Shown piece by piece: positions 34,595 through 43,570 of a DNA stretch of 64,000 bases. Each line of letters begins with the position of its first letter. The first letter of the stretch is position 1. The notes below the pieces were generated by a model. The model did no database searches. It was not told where the DNA came from and saw only the letters and a program-made list of their open reading frames with translations. The stretch covers positions 153,380 to 217,379 of the forward strand of contig CAWEHU010000017.1 of assembly GCA_963808965.1 (NCBI GenBank). Reading direction: 5' to 3'. Both the position numbers and the translations under genes were made by a program. The stretch comes from CAWEHU01 sp963808965. GTDB lineage: Bacteria > Pseudomonadota > Alphaproteobacteria > Acetobacterales > Acetobacteraceae.

Positions 34595-35707
34595 GTGTTC
34601 CATTTCGTTCCCGAGATATTGCGCACCGGCCTCGCTTTCCTCGTCGTCCTCGGGGTGCTCGTTTTCGTCCACGAACTGGGTCACTACCTGGCCGCGCGCT
34701 GGCGGGGCGTGCATGTCGAGATTTTCTCGATCGGCTTCGGCCAGGCGCTCGCGACCTGGACCGATCGGGTCGGGACCCGTTGGAAGCTCGCCTGGATACC
34801 GCTCGGCGGCTATGTGAAGCTGCACGGACAGGAACGGCCGGAACATGTTCCGGTCGAAGAGCGGGCCCGCTGGATGCCGGGCAGAACATTCCACGAGAAA
34901 TCCGTGCTCTCGCGGGCGATCGTGGTGGCGGCCGGTCCAGCGGCCAATTTCCTGCTCGCCGTCGTGCTATTCGCAGGGCTGTTCGCGACGGCCGGACGCC
35001 CCGTCGCGGTCCCGCTCGTCGGCGAGGTAATGGCCAATTCGGCCGCGCAGCGCGCCGGGCTCGAAGCAGGCGACCGGATCGTCGCCATCGACGGCGCGCC
35101 CATCAAGAGCTTCGAGGATATCCAGCGTATCGTCACGGTCCATCCGGGGCAGCCTCTTTCGATCGAAGTGCGTCGCGGCGATACGACGCGTACGATTCCG
35201 GTGGTGACCGATTCGCGCGAGTCCGGCGGCGGCAAGGTGGGTGTGCTTGGGATCCGGGGCGGCAACACGGAGTACGAGAGACTTGGCCCCCTTGAAGCGG
35301 TCTGGGGCGGAATCGGCCAGACGTGGGATGTCACGGTCCAGACCGTGGCCGGGGTTTGGCAGATGATGAGCGGCCGGCGCGGGACCGAGGACCTCGGGGG
35401 CCCGCTCCGGATCGCGCAGTTGTCCGGCCAGGTGGCTCAGCTCGGAGTGGCGAGCCTCGTCTCATTCATTGCCGTGCTCTCGGTCAATCTGGGACTGATC
35501 AACCTGTTCCCAATTCCCGTGCTGGATGGCGGCCATCTCGTTTTCTATTTGGCTGAAGCGGTACGCGGCCGCCCGATACCGCCCCGCGCCCAGGAATATG
35601 GATTCCGGGCCGGACTAGCCCTGCTGCTGTGTCTGTTCGTATTCGCGACCTGGAACGATCTGTCGCATCTCGGGATCGTGCGCTGGGTGGCCGGCTTGAT
35701 CGGCTGA
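34595..35707 (+). CDS. rseP: RIP zinc metalloprotease RseP
   Basis: A site-2 intramembrane protease that cleaves anti-sigma factors in envelope stress. A 370-residue protein with GTG start. The zinc motif HELGH is at residues 26-30, followed by 'GFGQALATW'. A PDZ domain lies around 110-195 ('SAAQRAGLEAGDRIVAIDG'), and the third ligand region is 'NLFPIPVLDGGHLVFY' near 310. Upstream, 34525-34594 holds a GC-rich inverted repeat. Confidence 0.95.
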   Translation: MFHFVPEILRTGLAFLVVLGVLVFVHELGHYLAARWRGVHVEIFSIGFGQALATWTDRVGTRWKLAWIPLGGYVKLHGQERPEHVPVEERARWMPGRTFHEKSVLSRAIVVAAGPAANFLLAVVLFAGLFATAGRPVAVPLVGEVMANSAAQRAGLEAGDRIVAIDGAPIKSFEDIQRIVTVHPGQPLSIEVRRGDTTRTIPVVTDSRESGGGKVGVLGIRGGNTEYERLGPLEAVWGGIGQTWDVTVQTVAGVWQMMSGRRGTEDLGGPLRIAQLSGQVAQLGVASLVSFIAVLSVNLGLINLFPIPVLDGGHLVFYLAEAVRGRPIPPRAQEYGFRAGLALLLCLFVFATWNDLSHLGIVRWVAGLIG

Positions 35708-35722
35708 TCGCACGCTATCCGA

Positions 35723-35746
35723 TGCCGGGCGGGTAGCGTCCCGGCA
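35723..35746 (+). terminator. Hairpin between rseP and bamA
   Basis: TGCCGGG (35723-35729) pairs with CCCGGCA (35740-35746) around a 10-base loop, 16 bases after rseP. It is a weak terminator or processing hairpin. Confidence 0.4.
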
Positions 35747-35838
35747 CATGGGCCGCTATTCTCCGCCGCATCCATCCCCGAGTCTCGGGGATTGCGGCAC
35801 TTTCTTCCGGCCGGGCCTTCAGTGAGGAGAATAGCCTC

Positions 35839-38247
35839 TTGATTCGCACTCGTGGCGCTCTGCTCGCGACTGTCTGTCTGTTTCCGGCTCTGATCCAGGA
35901 CCCCGCTTTCGCTCAGAGCCGCGTCCCCGCTCATCGCCCCCGTTCAGCACCGGCCGCCGAGCGCGCCGCGCAGCGCCCCGCGGCCGGCACCATTCAGGCG
36001 ATCAGGATCGAAGGCAATCAGCGGATCGAGGATGGCACGATCCGCTCCTACATGTTGGTCGGGCCCGGCGATCCGTTCGACCCGGACCGCCTCGATCGCA
36101 GCCTGAAAACCCTCTACGCGACGGGCCTTTTCCAGGATGTAAGCCTCACCAGGCAGGGCGATACGCTCGTCGTGAAGGTGGTCGAGAACCCGATCGTCAA
36201 TCGGATCGCTTTCGAGGGGAATCACAAGCTCACGGACGAGCAGTTGCGGGCCGACTTGCAGCTCCGTCCCCGCTCCGTATTCACTCCCGCGCTGGCGCAG
36301 GCTGACCGGCAGCGCATTCTCGATCTCTATGTCAAGCGTGGACGGTTCGATGCGCGCGTGGAGCCGAAGATCGTCCGCCTCGAGCAGAACCGGGTGGACG
36401 TCATTTTCGAGATCAACGAGGGCGAGTCCACCCTCACCAGCCGCATCGCCTTCGTCGGCAATCACGCGTTCAGCGAGGATCGCCTTCGCGAAGTGATCAC
36501 CAGCCGGGAGGAGCGTTGGTGGCGCTTTCTCTCGACCAGCGACACGTACGATCCCGAGCGGGTCAACTTCGACAAGGAACAGCTGCGGCGCTTCTATCTC
36601 AAGAACGGATATGCCGACTTCGAGGTTACGGACGCGACCGCGGAGCTGTCTCCGGATAGGAAGTCCTTTTTCCTGACCTTCACGCTGAACGAGGGCGAGC
36701 GTTACCGCGTCGGCAAGATCACGGTGAACTCGCAGCTTCCGAAGCTGAAGGGCGAGGATTTGTTGCCGGACGTTCAGCTCGAGGAAGGGCGATTGGTACG
36801 ACGGCGACGCCGTCGAGCGATCCGTGCAGGCCATAACCGACGCTGTGCAGAGTCGCGGCTACGCTTTCGTCGAAGTGAAGCCGCGAATTTCGCGCGACAA
36901 GGCCAAGCATACGGTCGATCTCGTTTTCGACGTCGGCGAAGGGCCGCGCGTCTATGTCGAGCGCATCGAAATCCAAGGAAATACGCGCACCGAGGACAAG
37001 GTGATCCGCCGCGCAGTTCCGCATCGCCGAGGGCGACGCCTTCAACGCCGCGGCCATTCGGCGCACCCGCCAGCGATTGCAGGATCTCGGTTACTTCAAC
37101 AGCGTCAATATCCAGCCCTCGCCCGGCTCGGCGCCCGACAAGGCGGTCCTTACCACGACGGTCGAGGAGAAGGCCACCGGCGAGCTTTCGCTTGGCGGCG
37201 GGTACTCGACGGATGCGGGGTTCCTGATCAGCGCCGGATTGCGCGAGCGTAACCTACTCGGCACCGGCATTGACGCGAGCCTCAGCGGCGTGCTGGCGCA
37301 AAGAAACAGCTCGATCGACCTTTCGGTTACCGATCCCTATTTCCTCGACCGCAATCTGGTCGCGGGCTTCGACCTGTTCTACGTGACGACCAACAACCAG
37401 GACATCTCGCAATACAGCGAGAGGCGCGCCGGCTTCGCGCTCCGCCTCGGCTACGAGTTCAACGAGCATCTGCGTCAGGCCTGGAATTACACGCTCGTCG
37501 ATCGCGACGTGTTCAACGTCGCCACCAACGCGAGCTTCTACATCAGGAATCAGTCAGGCTACACGTTGCTGTCACAGATCGGCCAGACGCTGTCACTGGA
37601 CTACCGCGACAGCACGGTCGATCCTCACACCGGGTTCATCACCCGCTTCGGGACCGACTTCGCCGGGGTCGGCGGAGATGCGAAGTTCATTCGGACGAAG
37701 CTGGACGGGACATATTACGTTCCGCTGGATCGCTTCACCGGAAACAGCGACTGGGGCATCGCCGTCTCGGGCGGCGTCGGCTACTTCTTCAATCTCGGCG
37801 TCCAGGAACAGATCATCGACCGTTTCTTCCTGGGCGGCGACAACCTGCGCGGTTTCCAGGCCGGCGGCGCGGGTCCACACGACGCCTTCGACGGGAACAG
37901 CCTGGGCGGGCGCTTCATCTGGACGCAATCGACTGAGCTCCGCTTCCCGCTGCCGATTTCCGCGGACATCGGCCTCTCGGGGCGGGCATTCGTCGATGTT
38001 GGCGGGCTGAGTTCAGGCGAGCTTCGAATCGGGTAAATGTACCGGCGCGTTTCCGCTTCTGCCCTCGCCAGCGAGCAACACCTGTCCGCCCATTTTCGAC
38101 AATGGCCTGCCTCGCGTCGGCGCGGGCGTGGGCGTGTCCTGGCGCACCCCGTTCGGGCTCATCAATATCGACGTGACGCCGTTCGTCGTGAAATACAAGT
38201 TCGACCAGACCCAGGTTTTCCGTTTCGGCTTTGGCACGAGGTTCTAG
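35839..38247 (+). CDS. bamA: Outer-membrane assembly factor BamA (three frameshifts)
   Basis: Central Omp85 protein inserting beta-barrels. A signal peptide precedes five POTRA domains ('IQAIRIEGNQRIEDGTIRS', 'IVNRIAFEGNHKLTDEQL', 'RIAFVGNHAFSEDRLREV', 'YVERIEIQGNTRTEDKVIRR'). The barrel follows with 'FFLGGDNLRGFQ', and the terminal strand ends in Phe ('FRFGFGTRF'). Single extra bases near 36788, 37012 and 38021 break the frame; removal gives 'EGDWYDGDAVERSV', 'RRQFRIAEGDAFN' and 'LSSASFESGKCTGAF'. The start is TTG 35839 after GAGGAG. Corrected length is about 802 residues. Confidence 0.94.
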
Positions 38248-39239
38248 TGCACCACATTCGCCTGCTGACCGCCGCCTCCCTTGCCGCGGCCATTTCGATC
38301 GCCATGCCGCCCGGGGCGATAGCCCAGCAGGGACCGAACTGGTTCGTTCCCGGCGGGGGACAACAGCAACAGCAGCACCGGCCTGCTCCGGCGCAGGCGC
38401 GACCCGGAGCTGCGGCCCGGTCCGCCCCCCGGCAACCCGCGCAGATGGTCGCTCCGCCTGCGGCCAGCCTGCCGCTCCAGCCCCCTCCGGGTGTTGGCGC
38501 AGAGCCGCCCGCGCCTCCGATGCCGCTCGCCCAGTTCCAGCTACCGCCCGAGCCGAGCTTGCCCCCGGTGCCGAAGGGCTCGGCGCCGCCCGCGGCCGTG
38601 ATCGGCGTTCTCGGAGTCCCGGAGATCATGCGCGCTTGCGCAGCGGCCCAGGAGGTCGAGCGCGTTATCGGCGAGCGGCGACAGAAGCTCAACGACGACG
38701 CCCAGAAAGAGCAGGCGGCGTGGCGGGATTTGCAGCAGCAACTTGTGAGCCAGCGCAGCACGCTCACGCCCGATCAGATCCGGACGAAGGAGCGAGAGCT
38801 TCAGGAGCGGATCACGAATGCACAGCGCCAGTTCCGCGAGCGCAACCGGGTGATCCAGGAGGCGGCACAGTTCGCGCTCGCGCAGATCGAACGCACGCTG
38901 GTCGCGGTCATCCGGCAAGTGGCTGAGAGCCGCGGCATGAATCTGGTCCTGCACCGCAACCAGGTCGCGCTCAACGTCAACGAATTTGATCTCACGGAAC
39001 AGGTCGCGACGCAGCTCAACAAAATACTCCCGACCGTCGTGATTCCGGCCGACGGAAAGGAACCGCCGACAATCCCGCTTGCTCAGGGGTCCGCGACGCC
39101 CTCTTCCGTCGCGCCGGCGTCCACGGGGCCTGCTCCAGCCGGCAATCCTGCCGCTGTGGGCGGCGCTTCAGCGTCGGCTCCGGCACCCGCGGCGCCGGCC
39201 CCTGCGGCACAGGCGCCAGCAGCGCAGCAGAAGCCCTGA
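38247..39239 (+). CDS. OmpH/Skp-family periplasmic chaperone with long low-complexity arms
   Basis: A 330-residue protein, about twice the usual Skp length. A signal peptide (ending 'GAIA') is followed by a Gln/Pro/Ala-rich arm to residue 117. The OmpH domain (about 118-266) reads 'VIGVLGVPEIMRACAAAQEV' and a long coiled coil with 'TKERELQERITNAQRQFRER'. A second Ala/Pro-rich tail ends the protein. The GTG start overlaps the bamA stop (TAGTG). It chaperones outer-membrane proteins for the Bam machine. Confidence 0.88.
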   Translation: MHHIRLLTAASLAAAISIAMPPGAIAQQGPNWFVPGGGQQQQQHRPAPAQARPGAAARSAPRQPAQMVAPPAASLPLQPPPGVGAEPPAPPMPLAQFQLPPEPSLPPVPKGSAPPAAVIGVLGVPEIMRACAAAQEVERVIGERRQKLNDDAQKEQAAWRDLQQQLVSQRSTLTPDQIRTKERELQERITNAQRQFRERNRVIQEAAQFALAQIERTLVAVIRQVAESRGMNLVLHRNQVALNVNEFDLTEQVATQLNKILPTVVIPADGKEPPTIPLAQGSATPSSVAPASTGPAPAGNPAAVGGASASAPAPAAPAPAAQAPAAQQKP

Positions 39240-39241
39240 GC

Positions 39242-40345
39242 GTGGAAGCCCGGGATCTCCGCTCGGCGTCCCTCCCGGGAGATCCCCGCTTCTTCGGCCG
39301 CACGGGACCGTTCACGCTTGCCGCGGTGGCCGAGGCCGCGGGCGGAGAGGCCCCCCCGCGGCGAACGATGCTGTCGGGCGTCGCCCCGTTGCAGGCCGCC
39401 GGTCCCGACCAGGTTAGTTTCCTCGACAACAAACGTTACCTGCCGGCGCTCGCCGAGACCAGCGCGGGCGCGGTCATCATTCATCCGGATCTGGCCGATC
39501 GGGTACCTGCGACGAGTGTCGCGATCGTGACCGACGAGCCTTACCTTGCTTGGGCGAAGGTCGCGGCGCTGTTTCATCCTCTGCCCCCGGCCCGCCCAGG
39601 TGCGCACCCGTCGGCGATCGTGGCTCCGGACGCCGTGCTGGACGCAAGCGCCGAGATCGGTCCTCTGGCGGTCATCGGCGCCCGGGCCGAGATCGGCGCG
39701 CGCTGCCGGGTGGGCGCCCATGCGTTCATCGGCGACGGCGTTGTGATGGGACAGGACTGCCGGATCGGGCCGCACGCGAGCGTCACGCACGCCCTGCTCG
39801 GCGCCCGCGTCTACGTGTACCCGGGCGCGCGGGTCGGGCAGGAAGGATTCGGTTTCGCTACCGGCGGCGAGGGCTTTTTGACAGTCCCCCAGCTTGGCCG
39901 GGTGATCCTGGAGGACGACGTCGAAATTGGCGCCAATAGCACGGTCGACCGCGGCTCGGCACAGGATACCGTGATCGGCGCGGGCTCGCGCCTCGACAAC
40001 CTGGTGCAGATCGGGCACAACGTGCGGACAGGTCGCTGCTGCGTGGTGGCGGCGCACGCTGGGATTTCCGGCTCGACCGAGCTCGGAGACTTCGTGGTCG
40101 TCGCCGGGCAGGCGGGGCTCGCCGGTCATTTGCGGATAGGTCAACGGGCGAGAATCGGCGCTCAGGCGGGCGTGATGTCGGATATAGAGGCCGGCATGGA
40201 CGTGGTGGGTAGCCCCGCCCAGCCGGTTCGCACGTTCTTCCGCCAGGTTGCCGTGCTTCGCAAGCTCGCTCGCGGCAAATCCGAGCCCGGCCGAGCCGCT
40301 GCGAGTGAAGCGGGCAGGCCGGCAGGGGAGGCAGGCACGGGCTGA
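39242..40345 (+). CDS. lpxD: UDP-3-O-acylglucosamine N-acyltransferase
   Basis: Third enzyme of lipid A synthesis, N-acylating UDP-3-O-acyl-glucosamine. A 367-residue trimeric left-handed beta-helix protein: the N-terminal uridine-binding domain has 'VSFLDNKRYLPAL', then hexapeptide repeats, 'GQEGFGFA', and the catalytic His in 'IGHNVRTGRCC' with 'AGISGSTELGDFV'. GTG start two bases after ompH. Confidence 0.95.
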   Translation: MEARDLRSASLPGDPRFFGRTGPFTLAAVAEAAGGEAPPRRTMLSGVAPLQAAGPDQVSFLDNKRYLPALAETSAGAVIIHPDLADRVPATSVAIVTDEPYLAWAKVAALFHPLPPARPGAHPSAIVAPDAVLDASAEIGPLAVIGARAEIGARCRVGAHAFIGDGVVMGQDCRIGPHASVTHALLGARVYVYPGARVGQEGFGFATGGEGFLTVPQLGRVILEDDVEIGANSTVDRGSAQDTVIGAGSRLDNLVQIGHNVRTGRCCVVAAHAGISGSTELGDFVVVAGQAGLAGHLRIGQRARIGAQAGVMSDIEAGMDVVGSPAQPVRTFFRQVAVLRKLARGKSEPGRAAASEAGRPAGEAGTG

Positions 40346-40349
40346 AACG

Positions 40350-40835
40350 ATGGACGGTACCGCAGCGCAGGACCAAGACACATCCGCCGCCACGGTCGAT
40401 CTGGTGGACATCGCGGGCATCATGCACGCGATTCCGCACCGCTATCCCTTCCTGCTGATCGATCGCGTGGTGGATCTCGTTCGCGGGCGCTCCGCCGTTG
40501 GCATCAAGAACGTCTCGGTGAACGAGTTCTTCTTCCAGGGTCACTTCCCGCACCATCCGGTGATGCCGGGTGTTCTCATCATCGAAAGCATGGCGCAGAC
40601 GGCGGCCGTGCTCGTCGTCGAGACGCTAGGGCCGGAAGCGGCCGGCAAGGTGGTCTATTTCATGTCCATCGAAGGGGCCAAGTTCCGCCGCCCCGTGGTT
40701 CCCGGCGATCAGTTGCGCATCCATGTCAACAAGGAGCGCCATCGCGGGAACGTTTGGAAGTTCACCGGCGTGGCTCGTGTGGACGGTGTCTCGGTGGCCG
40801 AAGCGACCTATGCCGCGATGATCATGGATCGCTGA
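40350..40835 (+). CDS. fabZ: 3-hydroxyacyl-ACP dehydratase FabZ
   Basis: A 161-residue hot-dog-fold dehydratase of type II fatty acid synthesis. Motifs: 'IPHRYPFLLIDRVVDL', catalytic His in 'FFQGHFPHHPVMPGV' and Glu in 'IIESMAQTAAVL'. It links fatty acid and lipid A synthesis in this operon. The ATG at 40350 follows lpxD by four bases. Confidence 0.95.
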   Translation: MDGTAAQDQDTSAATVDLVDIAGIMHAIPHRYPFLLIDRVVDLVRGRSAVGIKNVSVNEFFFQGHFPHHPVMPGVLIIESMAQTAAVLVVETLGPEAAGKVVYFMSIEGAKFRRPVVPGDQLRIHVNKERHRGNVWKFTGVARVDGVSVAEATYAAMIMDR

Positions 40836-41001
40836 TTTTTCAAGCCTCTACGCTGCGATCATCGAAACATGCCGCAACAATGATTGTGTTGGTCCGATTC
40901 GTGCGGTCCGGCTAAAGCATCGGTCGGGTCCTGGTCCGATTGGGTTCAAGCGGCGACAGGATGGGGGGAACAGGCCGACTTGTCACAGCGAAAGAGAGTT
41001 C

Positions 41002-41838
41002 ATGGACGGACTACCCGATATGATTTTGGCTCAGCCGGCGGGCGTGCTGGTCCATCCAACCGCCGTCGTCGCACGCGGGGCTGAGATCGGCATGGGCGTG
41101 CGCATCGGGCCGTTCTGCACCGTCGGGCCGAATGTCACCATCGAGGACGGGGCTCAACTGGTCTCTCACGTCGTGGTGGACGGGCACGCCCAGATCGGAC
41201 CGGACGTGATCCTGTATCCGTTCTGTACGGTCGGGCTGCCGCCGCAGGATCTGAAATACAAAGGTGAGCCGACGCGCTGCGAAATCGGCGCGCGGACCCA
41301 GATCCGCGAACACTGCACAATCCATCGCGGCACCGTCACCGGGAAGGGCGTGACCCGGATCGGCTCGGATTGCCTGCTGATGGCGGTCGTGCATGTGGCA
41401 CACGACTGCACGCTCGGCGATCACGTCATCATCGCGAACAATGCGGTGATGGGCGGACATGTGAGCATCGGCGATCACGCGGTGATCGGCGGTTCGGCCG
41501 CGCTGCACCAGTTCGTGCGGATCGGGCGGGCCGCGATGATCGGCGGGGTGTCGGGTGTGGAAGGCGACGTGATCCCGTTTGGCAGCGTGATCGGCAATCG
41601 CGCCCGGCTGGCGGGCCTGAACGTCGTCGGGCTCAAGCGGCGCGGCTTCCAGAAAGCTCAGATCCAGGTCCTCCGCACCGCCTTTCAATCGTTGTTCCGC
41701 CAAAGCGGGGTGTTCGCCCTGCGCCTGGAAGAAACCCGACAGCGGTTCGGGACCGATCCGTTGGTGGCGGAGGTGCTCGCGTTCATCGATGGACCAAGTC
41801 ACCGCGGCTTGATCCGGGCGGATGTCGCCGCCTCCTAG
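41002..41838 (+). CDS. lpxA: UDP-N-acetylglucosamine acyltransferase
   Basis: First enzyme of lipid A synthesis. A 278-residue left-handed beta-helix trimer with 'VHPTAVVARGAEIGMGVRIGP', 'LPPQDLKYKGEPT', catalytic His in 'MAVVHVAHDCTLGDHV', 'GHVSIGDHAVIGG' and the C-terminal helical part 'LAGLNVVGLKRRGF'. The gap 40836-41001 before it holds no gene. The ATG at 41002 has AAAGAGAG upstream. Confidence 0.95.
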   Translation: MDGLPDMILAQPAGVLVHPTAVVARGAEIGMGVRIGPFCTVGPNVTIEDGAQLVSHVVVDGHAQIGPDVILYPFCTVGLPPQDLKYKGEPTRCEIGARTQIREHCTIHRGTVTGKGVTRIGSDCLLMAVVHVAHDCTLGDHVIIANNAVMGGHVSIGDHAVIGGSAALHQFVRIGRAAMIGGVSGVEGDVIPFGSVIGNRARLAGLNVVGLKRRGFQKAQIQVLRTAFQSLFRQSGVFALRLEETRQRFGTDPLVAEVLAFIDGPSHRGLIRADVAAS

Positions 41839-41890
41839 GCGAGCGCCATGCACGAGAGCGGACGGGCCGAATTTTCCGGCCCGAGCCCGC

Positions 41891-42119
41891 TCAGTGCAGG
41901 ACGAGTGCCCGGCCGCCCGGCTGCAACCGGTCACCTGCCGGTCCCTCGACCGCCTGGAGGACATTCTCGGCCGCGCATGCATCGATCGCATCGCGCAGAG
42001 CCGCCAAAGTACCGAGACAAGCGCAGCGAGGCTGCCTCGTCCGCCAGCATTTTTAAGCAATGCATGATCCCGGTCGCGTTTGCCTCGCACTCGGAGGAGA
42101 ACGTATCGTCTTCGGTCAT
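41891..42119 (-). CDS. Small hypothetical protein between lpxA and lpxI (one frameshift)
   Basis: Antisense to the operon, a protein of about 76 residues is readable: 'MTEDDTFSSECEANATGIMH', 'CLKMLADEAASLRLS', then after one base shift near 42010 'TLAALRDAIDACAAENVL', 'EGPAGDRLQPGGRALVLH' and a stop at 41891. It is mostly helical and contains four Cys. The continuity of coding-like sequence on both sides of the shift supports it. I do not recognise the family. Confidence 0.55.
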
Positions 42120-42314
42120 CGACTCAGGCCTTCCGCGAGAGGTGCCGGGATTATTCACAGGATCGTGATCGCCTCACTTTGGTATGCCGAGTAGGCCGAG
42201 ATTATGCAACCCCTAAAATCAGTCTGCCACCTATTTTGCCACCGTGGCGTGTCGAATCCAGCACGGTTACCCCTTTTTGCCGAGATGTAAGAAGCCCGCA
42301 ATGCCGTCTGCCGG

Positions 42315-43181
42315 ATGACAGAGTTCAGGCCGCGGGTTCTTGGCGTCCTCGCCGGTGCAGGCCAGTTGCCGGGACGTGTTGCGGCGGCGGCACGGGCGGC
42401 GGGTCGCCCGGTGTTCGTGGTTGGTCTGGAAGGCTTCGCGGACCCGGAGGTGCTCAGCGCCGTTCCCGCACGAGTTCATCCGAATGGGCGCCGCTGGCCG
42501 CATTCTGCAATCGCTGAGACGCCACCGCTGCCGAGGACATCGTCCTGATCGGGCCGGTGCGGCGCCCCTCGATCCGCGATCTGAGCCCTGACGCGGAGGG
42601 CGTGCGAATCCTCGCCCGTATCGGACGCGCCGCGTTCGCCGGTGACGATGGGCTGCTCGCGGCCGTCGTGCAGGTGCTCGGAGAGGAAGGCTTCTCCGTC
42701 GTGGGGGCACATCGAGATCCTGACGGAGGCGATCGGCCCGCTCGGGCTGCTAAGCCGAGCCGCCCCCGATGCGGAGGCGATGGCGGACATCGGACGCGGG
42801 GTCGGCGTGGCGCGTGCGCTCGGGGCGGCTGATGTGGGTCAGGCCTGCGTCGTGCAGCAGGGGATCGTGCTGGCCGTCGAAGCGGCGGAAGGCACCGATG
42901 CCATGCTGGCCCGCTGCGCCGCGGTGGCTCGGCCCGGCCCGGGCGGCGTGCTCGTGAAGCTGGTCAAGCCCGGCCAGGAGCGCCGCGCCGATCTCCCCAC
43001 GATCGGACCTGAGACGGTCCGTGGGGCGGCCGCCGCAGGACTGCGGGGCATTGCGTTCGAGGCTGGCGGCACGCTCATCGCGGAACGCGCGGCGACCGTG
43101 GCCGCGGCCGACGACATGGGAGTTTTCCTTCTCGGCCTCGACCCGGATACTCTGCCTGCGTCGGGAGGGAGAGACCCATGA
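42315..43181 (+). CDS. lpxI: UDP-2,3-diacylglucosamine pyrophosphatase LpxI (frameshifted)
   Basis: Cleaves UDP-2,3-diacylglucosamine to lipid X, replacing LpxH in alphaproteobacteria. Frame 1 has 'LGVLAGAGQLPGRVAAAARA' and 'VVGLEGFADP'. Others give 'IRMGAAGRILQSLRRH', 'DLSPDAEGVRILARIGRAAF', 'GDDGLLAAVV' and the intact end 'GIVLAVEAAEGTDAMLARC', 'VLVKLVKPGQERRADLPTIG'. At least three single-base shifts lie between 42460 and 42720. Corrected length is about 285 residues. Confidence 0.88.
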
Positions 43182-43564
43182 GCCGTTTTCTGCACACCAT
43201 GCTGCGCGTCGGCGATCTTCAGCGGAGCGTGGATTTCTACACGAAGCAACTTGGCATGAAGGAGCTGCGCCGGCGCGACGTGCCGGACGGTAAATACACG
43301 CTCGCCTTCGTCGGTTATGGCGATGAAGACAGCGCGACGGTGCTCGAGCTGACCTACAATTACGGTGTCGAGCGATACGAGCACGGCGGCGCATTCGGCC
43401 ATCTGGCGATCGGGGTGCCGGACGTCGCTGCCGCCTGCGAGAAGCTGCGGGCTGCGGGAACCAAGATCACGCGCGAGCCGGGGCCGGTGAAATTCGGCAC
43501 GACAATCATCGCCTTCATCGAGGACCCCGACGGCTACAAGATCGAGCTGATCCAGCGCGCCTGA
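43178..43564 (+). CDS. gloA: Lactoylglutathione lyase (glyoxalase I)
   Basis: A 128-residue VOC metalloenzyme turning the methylglyoxal-glutathione adduct into lactoylglutathione. All metal ligand regions are present: His in 'FLHTMLRVGDLQRSVDFY', Glu in 'ATVLELTYNYGV', His in 'FGHLAIGV' and Glu in 'GYKIELIQ'. The start overlaps the lpxI stop (ATGA). Confidence 0.94.
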   Translation: MSRFLHTMLRVGDLQRSVDFYTKQLGMKELRRRDVPDGKYTLAFVGYGDEDSATVLELTYNYGVERYEHGGAFGHLAIGVPDVAAACEKLRAAGTKITREPGPVKFGTTIIAFIEDPDGYKIELIQRA

Positions 43565-43570
43565 ACGAAG

